A stretch of 12,074 nt of DNA from Deltaproteobacteria bacterium (GCA_019313505.1 JAFDBA010000055.1:1-12074), one strand, 5' to 3'; positions 1-6,178 are shown, counted from the first letter of the stretch. Translations and numbers: made by a program. The notes: a model not told the origin generated them from the letters alone.

Positions 1-44
1 ACAATAATTGAATTGTATCTTTTATTAACCCAAGTGTTCATTTA

Positions 45-197
45 TGACGGTCTCGTAAAAAGTCGGATTTTGATGGCAAAGTAAAAAGCTCCAAATTCAA
101 GGCGCGCAAATTCCGAGGAACGAGACGTACGTGTAGTACGTCGCAGTGACGAGGAATGCAGCGCAACGCAGAAGTTGGACTTTTTACGAAGCCATCA
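45..197. repeat. 153-bp MITE-like element with terminal inverted repeats
   Basis: The ends are 20-bp imperfect inverted repeats. The left end (45-64) reads tgacggtctcgtaaaaagtc. The right end (178-197) is its reverse complement with three mismatches, at positions 4, 7 and 8. The element is flanked on both sides by ttta (41-44 and 198-201), consistent with a 4-bp target-site duplication. Because the element ends are themselves tga and tca, the visible direct repeat is the 10-mer tcatttatga (38-47 and 195-204). Inside is a second palindrome, gacgtac/gtacgtc (124-130 and 136-142). There is no coding capacity, so it would have been moved by a transposase supplied elsewhere. It lies just past the stop of the small membrane-protein gene and could act as its transcript-end hairpin. 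A solo end of the same family is at 2747-2775. Confidence 0.8.
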
Positions 198-198
198 T

Positions 199-483
199 TT
201 ATGATCTATATGTAAACATGTGCATTAAAAAGAATAAAATGCCTATGCAAAACAGCAATAAAAATAAAGGCATTGTAACAATATAATTAACTGCTGTTTG
301 AATGCTTACCCATGAAATTCCATCGATCCAGTTGAAATGTCCTTTGCCGATAATATCAACGAGAGCTAAGCTCTTGAAAACCATTTTTTCTTCCATACCC
401 ATCAATGATGATATGGTTTGAAAAAGTAGTATCAATCCACTGAAGAGCCACGACGTCAGACCGATGATAGTATATTTTGACAT
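199..483 (-). CDS. small conserved-looking membrane protein, function unknown
   Basis: This 94-residue protein has two strongly hydrophobic stretches, about residues 6-26 (IIGLTSWLFSGLILLFQTIS) and 66-90 (NYIVTMPLFLLLFCIGILFF). They are joined by a roughly 40-residue loop containing charged residues and several aromatics. It is probably a two-span inner-membrane protein with no recognisable catalytic motif. The ATG at 483 follows a good ribosome-binding site (aaggtgag). The gene starts 25 bp after the moaC stop on the same strand, so it is probably cotranscribed with moaC. That alone does not show a role in molybdenum cofactor synthesis. Its TAA stop lies within the target duplication of the adjacent miniature element, so the insertion landed at the very end of the gene without disrupting it. 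Confidence 0.75.
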   Translation of the reverse strand: MSKYTIIGLTSWLFSGLILLFQTISSLMGMEEKMVFKSLALVDIIGKGHFNWIDGISWVSIQTAVNYIVTMPLFLLLFCIGILFFLMHMFTYRS

Positions 484-508
484 AACTCACCTTTTCGATT
501 ATAAATCA

Positions 509-991
509 CTAACCCGCATTTCTCACAAATAAACCGCTTTTTCCCCCTGATTTTTCAAGAAGACATATATCAGAGATGGTCATTGAACGATCATAGGACT
601 TGCACATATCATATATGGTCAACCCGGCCACAGAAACTGCTGTCAGGGCTTCCATTTCAACACCGGTCTGATCGATAGCGCGAACAGCGGCTTCGATTCT
701 GATTGAATTTTTCACTTTATCCGGGAAAAAATCGATGGCAATATGTGTAATGTTGAGGGGATGACACATGGGGATGAGTTCAGAGGTTTTTTTTGCTGCC
801 ATGATACCTGCAATTCGTGCCGTCTCAAGAACATTTCCCTTTTTTACTGTCTGATCTAGTATCTTTTCAAATGTTTCCTGACTCATAGAAACAACCCCTC
901 GGGCGATTGCTACACGCAGAGTCGGTTTCTTACCTGACACATCCACCATCCTAACATGTCCTTGTTCGTCGATGTGTGTAAATTTTTTCAT
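509..991 (-). CDS. moaC: cyclic pyranopterin monophosphate synthase MoaC
   Basis: MoaC acts with the radical-SAM enzyme MoaA in the first step of molybdenum cofactor synthesis. It converts the 3',8-cyclo-dihydro-GTP intermediate into cyclic pyranopterin monophosphate in the cytoplasm. At 160 residues it is full length (the E. coli protein is about 161). The family motif LIPMCHPL is at residues 72-79, and GVEMEALTAVSVAGLTIYD at 110-128 runs into the active-site Asp128 and Lys131 (YDMCK). The numbering matches the known catalytic positions. The ATG at 991 has a ggag ribosome-binding site upstream. No moaA or moaE is in the window; the only other molybdenum-related trace is the MOT1 remnant at 2777-2926. 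It is followed by a small membrane-protein gene on the same strand. Confidence 0.96.
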   Translation of the reverse strand: MKKFTHIDEQGHVRMVDVSGKKPTLRVAIARGVVSMSQETFEKILDQTVKKGNVLETARIAGIMAAKKTSELIPMCHPLNITHIAIDFFPDKVKNSIRIEAAVRAIDQTGVEMEALTAVSVAGLTIYDMCKSYDRSMTISDICLLEKSGGKSGLFVRNAG

Positions 992-1053
992 AAATCACTC
1001 CATTTCCAGTGGGTCCAATAATATTTTTTTGTTATCTATATGAGACACATTAT

Positions 1054-2178
1054 TTAAAATGACAACGTTTTTTGAAGCCATTTCTTAAAAACAATATCCT
1101 GAATCATATAAATTTCACTTTTTACAATAATCTCTTTTTTCATAAGACTTGACAATGTTTTTGTAACCAAAGATCCGGTTTTTAAGTTAACGGATTTTAA
1201 CGAGTCTGTATTAAAAAGGTTAGCCCCGTTATTCAGCAGAATCAACTTCAAGGTTTTTTTTTGATTAATGCTTAAGGATTCCCACAATACTGTATATTCT
1301 AGATTCCTCTTTTCTATGATCGTATTTTCTATCCTATCTATTATTTCAGGGGAAAATCCTTTTTCTTCCGGTTCATCCCAGAGGTGAAACAGAAAGTTCT
1401 GGATATACATGGGATGGTTTTCGAATCTTGCTACAATATCTTCTATTATCTCGACAGGAAATTGAACATTCTTCCGGCTGAATAGATTCTGAACCCAGGG
1501 GATGTAATGTTTGGTTTCAATTTTATCTAAAGGAAAACTCTCTGCCAGTTTATAAAATGCACGGTTATTTGAACTAAACATTTCGGTGATCAGATGCTGC
1601 TGACTACCTGAAAAAATATAACAGATATTTGGGTGTTGTTGGATAAACGAGCGCAATCTTTTTTCAAAACCCTCTTCAGTGTAACTGGCAATTTCCTGGA
1701 ATTCATCAAGCGCAATAACCAGTTTACGTTTTTGTGAATATTTTGAAAGAATATTCATCAACTCTTCCAGAATTATTTTCTCATTAACTGCCTCAAATGA
1801 CGGCGAAACTGAAGTTCTTCCTGTTGCCGAATCTATACTTAAATTCAGCCGGATATTCTTCAAAATCTTACTGACAGACTTAAGAAGTTTTTCAAAATTT
1901 GATTCAAGTTGAGTTAAGCCCTGAAAGGTTCTGGTAATAAAATCTTTTTCAGATATTGTTCCATACAACTCGACGTGCATCGCGCCGATATCAAGCTCTT
2001 TTCCCTTGATGTTACGGAAAACTTGCCAAATTAAAGAGCTTTTCCCGTATCTTCTATGGGAAAATAAAAGTACATTCTGAGATCCTTTTATATACTTAAG
2101 TAGTTCAGACAGTTCTCTCTTACGATTGCAAAAAGACTCTCCGGTAACATAGTTGCTAAAGGCGAATGGATTTTGCAT
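1054..2178 (-). CDS. AAA/STAND-like ATPase (archaeal-type ATPase_2 family)
   Basis: This 374-residue cytoplasmic P-loop ATPase begins with the family signature NPF...R..E (residues 3-22). The Walker A loop is FSHRRYGKSSL (39-49). The Walker B strand is LVIALDEFQEI (153-163), with the acidic pair D158/E159. A sensor-1-like strand ends in FSGSQQ (189-194). The C-terminal third (about 290-374) looks like a winged-helix domain (SINQKKTLKLILLNN, then GSLVTKTLSSLMKKEIIV). This is the layout of the archaeal-ATPase/STAND group, whose members switch on ATP binding, but the partner or signal is usually unknown. The ATG has a gaggt ribosome-binding site five bases upstream. The gene is markedly more AT-rich than its neighbours and sits beside a dead integrase, which suggests acquisition. 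No effector domain is visible. Confidence 0.85.
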   Translation of the reverse strand: MQNPFAFSNYVTGESFCNRKRELSELLKYIKGSQNVLLFSHRRYGKSSLIWQVFRNIKGKELDIGAMHVELYGTISEKDFITRTFQGLTQLESNFEKLLKSVSKILKNIRLNLSIDSATGRTSVSPSFEAVNEKIILEELMNILSKYSQKRKLVIALDEFQEIASYTEEGFEKRLRSFIQQHPNICYIFSGSQQHLITEMFSSNNRAFYKLAESFPLDKIETKHYIPWVQNLFSRKNVQFPVEIIEDIVARFENHPMYIQNFLFHLWDEPEEKGFSPEIIDRIENTIIEKRNLEYTVLWESLSINQKKTLKLILLNNGANLFNTDSLKSVNLKTGSLVTKTLSSLMKKEIIVKSEIYMIQDIVFKKWLQKTLSF

Positions 2179-2244
2179 ATTTTACCTCGCGGCTTACCCT
2201 GCTTAGCGTATCGCCTGTTACACCTTTATGATTATACCCTTTGG

Positions 2245-2260
2245 TGTATTATCTAATACA
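2245..2260. promoter_or_regulatory. perfect palindrome over the -10, operator-like
   Basis: The site is tgtatta-tc-taataca, two perfectly inverted 7-bp arms with a 2-bp centre. It fully covers the candidate -10 hexamer (2250-2255) of the ATPase gene. This is where a dimeric repressor would block RNA polymerase. No regulator gene is adjacent. The ATPase's winged-helix tail could in principle bind here, but nothing in the sequence proves it. Confidence 0.4.
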
Positions 2261-2278
2261 TACTAAGTGTAATGTCAA
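2250..2278 (-). promoter_or_regulatory. candidate sigma-70 promoter of the ATPase gene
   Basis: On the minus strand a perfect TTGACA (2278-2273) is followed after 17 bp by TAGATA (2255-2250). That places the start of transcription roughly 75 bp upstream of the ATPase ATG. A second possible -10, TATAAT (2236-2231), lies closer but lacks a good -35. The -35 box abuts the start of the integrase remnant, so the promoter straddles an old rearrangement junction. The -10 lies inside the palindrome at 2245-2260. Confidence 0.45.
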
Positions 2279-2508
2279 GTGTGACCAAAGATGAAGTTAA
2301 AAAAGTAATTATAGACATGTCAGGAGGAAATCAATTGATGGCAAAATTGATTTATGATAGTTGATTGCGATTGATGGTGTGTATGGGGACAAATATCCGG
2401 GTTATTCAGGAGCTACTGGGCCATAAAGATGTTTCAACAACAATGATTTACACTCATGTTCTAAGGAAGCAAGGTATCCAAACAACCAAGAGTACCTTAG
2501 ATTTTTAG
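2272..2508 (+). pseudogene. decayed IntI/Xer-type tyrosine recombinase, internally deleted
   Basis: One continuous frame carries two separate parts of a tyrosine recombinase. The first (2281-2385) translates to TKDEVKKVIIDMSG, then LMAKLIYDS, a TGA stop (2362-2364), then LRLM. This matches the catalytic-domain entry and the LLYGSGLRLME box, which holds the first catalytic Arg (here CGA at 2368-2370). The stop sits exactly where the family has Gly, so it probably arose from GGA to TGA. The second part (2386-2508) is GTNIRVIQELLGHKD, then VSTTMIYTHVL. It carries the LLGH histidine and the nucleophile tyrosine and ends in TAG. Compared with integron-type integrases, roughly 130-150 residues between the two parts are missing, as is the N-terminal DNA-binding domain. 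It cannot be active. YTHVL resembles the IntI branch, but the IntI-specific insert lies in the lost segment, so XerC/D-like ancestry remains possible. Confidence 0.8.
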
Positions 2509-2551
2509 CTTTTTTAATTGGGGTGTAACGAAGCTTGTATAGGAGAAGAAC

Positions 2552-2749
2552 GTGTCAACTTTAGTAAATATTCTAAAATTAGTCGCTGTACTGGTGGCTG
2601 CCATATTGATCGGAAACTGGTTTCTGGCTGAAGTCAAAAAAGCACGATTAAAGGGCAAACCATGGTACCAATTTTACTTATCGCCTCCGGGATTGCTGAT
2701 TATTCTGGCGCTGCTGCTTCCGATAATTATATGGATAATAAACAAATGA
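2552..2749 (+). CDS. small two-helix membrane protein, function unknown
   Basis: This 65-residue protein starts with GTG, supported by aggag (2541-2545) seven bases upstream. Two hydrophobic segments (about 7-25 and 47-63, LLIILALLLPIIIWIINK) flank a short basic, aromatic loop (AEVKKARLKGKPWYQFYLS). That predicts a hairpin membrane protein with the positive loop in the cytoplasm. I do not recognise a named family. The TGA stop (2747-2749) is formed by the first three bases of the repeat end that follows, so the original C-terminus may have been longer. It is preceded by the dead integrase and has no obvious partner gene. Confidence 0.6.
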   Translation: MSTLVNILKLVAVLVAAILIGNWFLAEVKKARLKGKPWYQFYLSPPGLLIILALLLPIIIWIINK

Positions 2750-2775
2750 CGGTCTCGTAAAAAGTCCAACTTCTG
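2747..2775. repeat. solo end of the 45-197 repeat family
   Basis: The first 20 bases are identical to the left end of the element at 45-64. The next nine (caacttctg) match instead the inner flank of that element's right end, read in reverse complement (169-177). Nothing recognisable of the element body or second end follows, so this is a truncated or hybrid copy. It supplies the stop codon of the upstream small membrane protein and directly abuts the MOT1 transporter remnant. Confidence 0.75.
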
Positions 2776-2776
2776 G

Positions 2777-2926
2777 GTTTGCAACAACCGCATTCCCTAT
2801 TGTCACGGGAAGTTGCGGGAGCGCCAGGGCAAAAAACACAAACGTAAAGTCGGCCTTAGCAGGAAGCCCGAATGGCAATAATTGCGGGAAATAGATGCCT
2901 ATCTCAGGGATATCACCAATGGCTAC
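2777..2926 (-). pseudogene. internal fragment of a MOT1-family molybdate/sulfate transporter
   Basis: Reading the minus strand from 2926 to 2777 gives about 50 codons without a stop. They include PQLLPFGLPAKADF followed by LALPQLPVTIGNAVVAN. The latter resembles the conserved transmembrane stretch LPQLPxTLGNAVxA of the bacterial MOT1-type putative sulfate/molybdate transporters (PF16983). The fragment has no start codon of its own in context, is cut downstream by the repeat end at 2775, and runs upstream into the stop of the DedA-like gene. It is a relic of a roughly 370-400-residue permease. The identification comes from remembered motif similarity and needs a search. Confidence 0.55.
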
Positions 2927-3504
2927 AATAGATACTTAATTATTAAAAACCCGGCAACAAGAAGAACTATAAATGCGGTGGCAAGGATGTTAAAATATTT
3001 GTCGATAAAAGACTGAATGCTGGGACCAAAAACATAAATGAGTCCACCGACCAAAAAAAATCGTGCGGATCGAGATACAAAGGATGCGATTAAAAATACC
3101 GAGAAATTGATTTTAAATGCACCGGCTGAAATAGTGAATACCTTGTAGGGTATGGGAGTAAATCCAGCGATTCCGACGGCCCATGCATCATATTTATTGT
3201 AAAGGGCTTCAATGTGTTCGACCTTTGGGGTCAGGCCATAAAAATCTACAATACGGTTCCCGATAGAAGCCATAAACTGCCATCCGATAAGATAACCAAA
3301 GCATCCTCCGAGCACAGACCCGGCCGAACATATTAATGCATATTTCAAAGACTTTTTGGGGATGGCCACAGCCAGAGCTATGAGTAGTATATCAGGGGGT
3401 ATTGGGAAAAAAGAGGATTCACTGAAGGCCAGCAAAAATAATGCCCATGATCCGTAAGGTGTATCTGCCCAGTGAAGCACCCAGTCGTAAAGACGGCGAA
3501 GCAT
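2923..3504 (-). CDS. YqaA/DedA-type VTT-domain inner-membrane protein
   Basis: This is a polytopic membrane protein of 193 residues from the ATG (positions below count from a TTG one codon earlier, giving 194). It shows the VTT/DedA hallmarks: ESSFFPIPPD (30-39) in the re-entrant region, a small-residue segment GSVLGGCFGYLIG (63-75), and GFTPIPYKVFTISAG (115-129), typical of the YqaA branch. Two further hydrophobic helices close the C-terminus. Relatives are linked to lipid scrambling or membrane homeostasis, but the substrate here is unknown. TTG (3507-3505) directly precedes ATG (3504-3502). The aaaggg ribosome-binding site is six bases before the ATG and only three before the TTG, so the ATG is preferred. 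It lies 3 bp after the pcm stop and is almost certainly cotranscribed and coupled with pcm. Confidence 0.88.
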   Translation of the reverse strand: MLRRLYDWVLHWADTPYGSWALFLLAFSESSFFPIPPDILLIALAVAIPKKSLKYALICSAGSVLGGCFGYLIGWQFMASIGNRIVDFYGLTPKVEHIEALYNKYDAWAVGIAGFTPIPYKVFTISAGAFKINFSVFLIASFVSRSARFFLVGGLIYVFGPSIQSFIDKYFNILATAFIVLLVAGFLIIKYLL

Positions 3505-3507
3505 CAA

Positions 3508-4164
3508 TTACCCTTTCCATCCATATTCACCCACAAGTTTGACGAACCGGCACCCACCTAAATTTGTCTTGTGAATGCCGTGTTCATCCTTGTACAGCTT
3601 TATCAACTCCTGCGAGTACCGGTCTCCTACAGGTATAACCATGCGCCCCCCAACAGCAAGCTGACTCACAAGGGGTTTGGGAATTTCCGGAGAACCTGCA
3701 GTAACAATAATACCGTCAAAAGGGCTTTCATCTGACCATCCGGAAGTACCGTCGGAATATTTGGTCACAATATTATAATAATGAAGCTTGTCAAACAACT
3801 TGCGGCTATTTAAAAATAGAGAGTTTATTTTTTCTATAGTATAAACACGAAACACTATTTCCGCTAAAATTGCGGCCTGATATCCTGATCCGGTTCCGAT
3901 TTCAAGTATCCTGTCTTCTTTGCCAGGCTGCAGTGCCTGGGTCATCTCGGCTACGATATACGGCTGTGAGATGGTCTGTTGCTCTCCGATGGGAAGCGGG
4001 AAATCACCATAGGCCTGATCTCTTAAGGCTTCACTGACAAAAAGATGCCTGGGAACCTTGCACATGGCCGCAAGAACTTTGGAATCCGTTACCCCGCGTG
4101 CTTCAATTTGCCTTCTAACCATCTCTTCACGCTGGCGTTCATATTTTATGGAATTTTCGTCCAA
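3508..4164 (-). CDS. pcm: protein-L-isoaspartate O-methyltransferase
   Basis: This cytoplasmic SAM-dependent repair enzyme methylates isoaspartyl residues in aged proteins so that they can revert to aspartate. The 218-residue protein carries the family substrate loop GEQQTISQPYIVAEM (60-74), including the conserved T64 and S66. The SAM-binding motif I is ILEIGTGSGYQ (86-96). PFDGIIVTAG (148-157) is followed by QLAVGGRMVIPVG. The start is a TTG at 4164-4162, preceded by agaggt about nine bases upstream. The first in-frame ATG (Met15) would cut into the conserved N-terminal helix, so the TTG is favoured. It is the first gene of a two-gene unit with the YqaA-like membrane gene. Confidence 0.95.
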   Translation of the reverse strand: MDENSIKYERQREEMVRRQIEARGVTDSKVLAAMCKVPRHLFVSEALRDQAYGDFPLPIGEQQTISQPYIVAEMTQALQPGKEDRILEIGTGSGYQAAILAEIVFRVYTIEKINSLFLNSRKLFDKLHYYNIVTKYSDGTSGWSDESPFDGIIVTAGSPEIPKPLVSQLAVGGRMVIPVGDRYSQELIKLYKDEHGIHKTNLGGCRFVKLVGEYGWKG

Positions 4165-4390
4165 AATAAAAAACCTCTAAATCGATGCAATGAATTAAAA
4201 CGCACATATTTCCAATTTTAAATACCATGCATGTATCTTGTATTTCGATAATTGGATTTTCTATCAAATCAGAGGGGTTACGTCAAGAACTTAGAACTTG
4301 AAACATAAAAAGCTTATTCTCGTGGATTACGAACAGATGCCATGTGTTAAAATATATGTTGCCTGTTCAATATATATTAATAAAAAAAGC
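4165..4390. other. AT-rich intergenic segment, no gene seen
   Basis: This is the upstream part of the 368-bp gap between divergent pcm and the K+ channel gene. All frames are short and broken, and no RNA gene or mobile-element end is recognisable. The pcm promoter must lie at the left side, but I see no convincing hexamer pair. Two copies of aaaagctt (around 4310 and 4385) are probably chance in AT-rich DNA. Confidence 0.5.
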
Positions 4391-4418
4391 TTGATTTTTC
4401 AGTAAGATGTTACATAAT
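4391..4418 (+). promoter_or_regulatory. candidate promoter of the K+ channel gene
   Basis: TTGATT (4391-4396), a 16-bp spacer and CATAAT (4413-4418) make a plausible sigma-70 promoter. It would start transcription near 4425 and leave a leader of about 108 nt, long enough to hold the folded element at 4473-4534. Confidence 0.4.
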
Positions 4419-4472
4419 CGGATAAAGCCCGTCAGCAAATACAAAGTATAAGTTGCTAAGCAAAAAACCTAA

Positions 4473-4534
4473 GGCTATGCAATTTGGCCGAACTCTAGAT
4501 AGCCACCGGACAGGATAGATCAAAGGGGCCAAAT
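4473..4534 (+). promoter_or_regulatory. putative H-type pseudoknot covering RBS and start codon
   Basis: Two interleaved perfect inverted repeats are visible. Stem 1 pairs ggctat (4473-4478) with atagcc (4499-4504). Stem 2 pairs atttggcc (4482-4489), which lies in the loop of stem 1, with ggccaaat (4527-4534). The last two bases of that arm are the AT of the channel gene's ATG, and its first two lie in the ribosome-binding site aaagggg (4522-4528). The loops of 3, 9 and 22 nt are sterically compatible with a pseudoknot. Alternatively the stems are mutually exclusive. Either way translation initiation would be masked. It matches no riboswitch class that I recognise. Confidence 0.35.
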
Positions 4535-5549
4535 GAACAGTACAAGACATCTGACATTTTCGGTTTTCTTAATAGTATTTATCATTATTCTGGGTGTAAC
4601 AGGATATATGATGATCGAGGGTTGGAACCTTTTAGATGCCTTGTATATGACCGTCGAAACGCTTACCACTGTGGGATATAACGAAGTACATGAGATGACC
4701 AGAATGGGACGGATTTTTACTATTTTGCTCATCTGTATCGGCGTGGCTTTCTTTTTGTATGTTGCCGGCGCTGTTGTCCAGTTCATGGTTGAAGGCCGAA
4801 TCAGAACCATATTAGGGAGGAGAAGATTGGATAAAAAAATTGATCGATTAAAAAACCATTATATTATTTGTGGATATGGTCGTATCGGCAAGGTTCTTTG
4901 CAAAATGTTATTAAGGAAGCCGTTTGACCTGGTTGTTGTTGAGAAGGACCCGGAGCTTATTCCTGAAATGGATGCAGATAAAACTCTCTATGTGTCAGGT
5001 GATGCAACAAATGAAGAAAATTTGATTAAAGCGGGAATACAGCGTGCTAAAGGGCTGATTGCTGCTCTGGCTACGGATACGGAAAACGTTTTTCTGGTGC
5101 TGACAGCAAGACAACTTAACCCTGACCTTTATATCATTGCAAGGGCAAGTCGTAACGAATCAAAGACTAAGTTGCAAGCCGCAGGCGCCAACAAGGTAGA
5201 ATTACCATACGATATGGGCGCTGTGAGTATGGCCCAGCGGATCATCCGTCCAACAGTGACAAGTTTTCTGGAACTTGCCTTTGCTCACAAGCGTAAAGAT
5301 ATTCAGATGGAAGAAATGCCGGTCAGCTCTTCCTCTGATCTTGTAAATGTCATGCTGAAAGATTCAGGAATCAGGCAACAATTCAACCTGATAATCATTG
5401 CGATAAAAAAGCTCGATGGGAATATGCTGTTTAATCCTTCTTTTGAGACGGTTATCGAGGGCGGAGATACCGTAATCGCCGTGGGACAGGAAAATAATCT
5501 TCAACAACTGGAAAAGATATTGAATCCGGGAAGACAAGGGCTGGCTTAG
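4533..5549 (+). CDS. two-transmembrane potassium channel with RCK (TrkA-N/TrkA-C) domains
   Basis: This 338-residue K+ channel subunit resembles MthK. Transmembrane helix 1 (about 9-29) is followed by a pore helix and the selectivity filter TTVGY (45-49), with NE in place of the common GD after it. Helix 2 is at about 60-83. The cytoplasmic Rossmann-fold RCK domain has GYGRIG (114-119), the nucleotide-ribose acid E137 (VVVEKD) and GDAT (156-159). A TrkA-C ligand-binding domain occupies roughly 255-330, ending in EGGDTVIAVG. Tetrameric channels of this type gate K+ flux in response to Ca2+ or nucleotides; the ligand here is unknown. The ATG is chosen because aaagggg lies just upstream and the first helix begins soon after. 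The gene stands alone and converges on the folate gene with a 3-bp gap. Confidence 0.92.
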   Translation: MNSTRHLTFSVFLIVFIIILGVTGYMMIEGWNLLDALYMTVETLTTVGYNEVHEMTRMGRIFTILLICIGVAFFLYVAGAVVQFMVEGRIRTILGRRRLDKKIDRLKNHYIICGYGRIGKVLCKMLLRKPFDLVVVEKDPELIPEMDADKTLYVSGDATNEENLIKAGIQRAKGLIAALATDTENVFLVLTARQLNPDLYIIARASRNESKTKLQAAGANKVELPYDMGAVSMAQRIIRPTVTSFLELAFAHKRKDIQMEEMPVSSSSDLVNVMLKDSGIRQQFNLIIIAIKKLDGNMLFNPSFETVIEGGDTVIAVGQENNLQQLEKILNPGRQGLA

Positions 5550-5552
5550 CGG

Positions 5553-6140
5553 TTATATTTTGTAGATAATTCTTTTTTCAGTAATTATAATATCGACATA
5601 TCTGTCATGGGATTCCATTTGAACCTGGGGGATTATCTGGTTCTCAAAAGCAAGAGCAACCTTTCTTGTGGTGATCGACAGTTTTGGAATAAGTCGGTCA
5701 TAATATCCATCACCGGATCCTATTCTCCCTCCCTTTTCATCAAATGCAACACCCGGAATTATTGCAATGTCGATACATTCGATCGGCACAACGTTGCAAC
5801 GGTTCGAGTCCGGTTCCAGGATACCTCTGGGCCCGGGTATTAGATCGGTATCTATATTATCGATTTTCATCAATTTCATTTCATGTTTTGTTGTGTCAAA
5901 GGCAGGAAGAATGACAATTTTTTTGTGGTTTAAACATCTTTTTATTGTCTTTAGCGTATTTACTTCGCTGGTGCTGTTTATATAAAGTAATACAATATTT
6001 GCTTCTAAAAAATTGGCAAATTCAAAGAGACGGTTTTCTATTCTTGTATTTTTTTCTTCAATTTCGCTGTCAGAAAGTGCGGACAGTGTTTTTGCTATGT
6101 TGCTACGTATCTCATCTTTTGTTTCTCGAATTTCCTCCAT
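5553..6140 (-). CDS. 5-formyltetrahydrofolate cyclo-ligase (5-FTHF synthetase family)
   Basis: The enzyme converts 5-formyl-THF to 5,10-methenyl-THF using ATP, returning the stored or inhibitory folate to the one-carbon pool. The 195-residue protein is of normal family length. The N-terminal helix carries K8 and R12 (KDEIRSNI). The middle contains LIPGPRGILEP (100-110). The C-terminal signature IPGVAFDEKGGRIGSGDG runs from residue 128 and continues as YYDR (146-149), the phosphate-binding and catalytic loop of the family. The ATG at 6140 has ggga/ggag about seven bases upstream and a good promoter at 6179-6207. In many bacteria this gene follows 6S RNA, but no such RNA is seen here. It is divergent from serS. 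Confidence 0.93.
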   Translation of the reverse strand: MEEIRETKDEIRSNIAKTLSALSDSEIEEKNTRIENRLFEFANFLEANIVLLYINSTSEVNTLKTIKRCLNHKKIVILPAFDTTKHEMKLMKIDNIDTDLIPGPRGILEPDSNRCNVVPIECIDIAIIPGVAFDEKGGRIGSGDGYYDRLIPKLSITTRKVALAFENQIIPQVQMESHDRYVDIIITEKRIIYKI

Positions 6141-6178
6141 AAGTATTCTCCCTAACAGATATTTAGAATATTATTTAC

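Noticed and set aside
2180..2551. attC or attI recombination sites near the integrase relic
   Set aside because: No paired GTTRRRY/RYYYAAC core sites with imperfect palindromic spacing were found.
2678..2878. 66-codon open frame on the minus strand
   Set aside because: It crosses the solo repeat end and runs antisense into the small membrane gene. Only its first part is meaningful, as the MOT1 relic, so it is a chance fusion frame rather than a gene.
4425..4532. c-di-GMP (GEMM) or c-di-AMP (ydaO) riboswitch in the K+ channel leader
   Set aside because: Some short words are reminiscent (cccgtcagc, ctaaggctatgc), but the conserved cores and spacing of neither class can be laid out.
4520..4810. 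Open frame antisense to the start of the K+ channel gene
   Set aside because: It lies opposite well-supported channel sequence, has low-complexity composition and shows no recognisable motif or ribosome-binding site.
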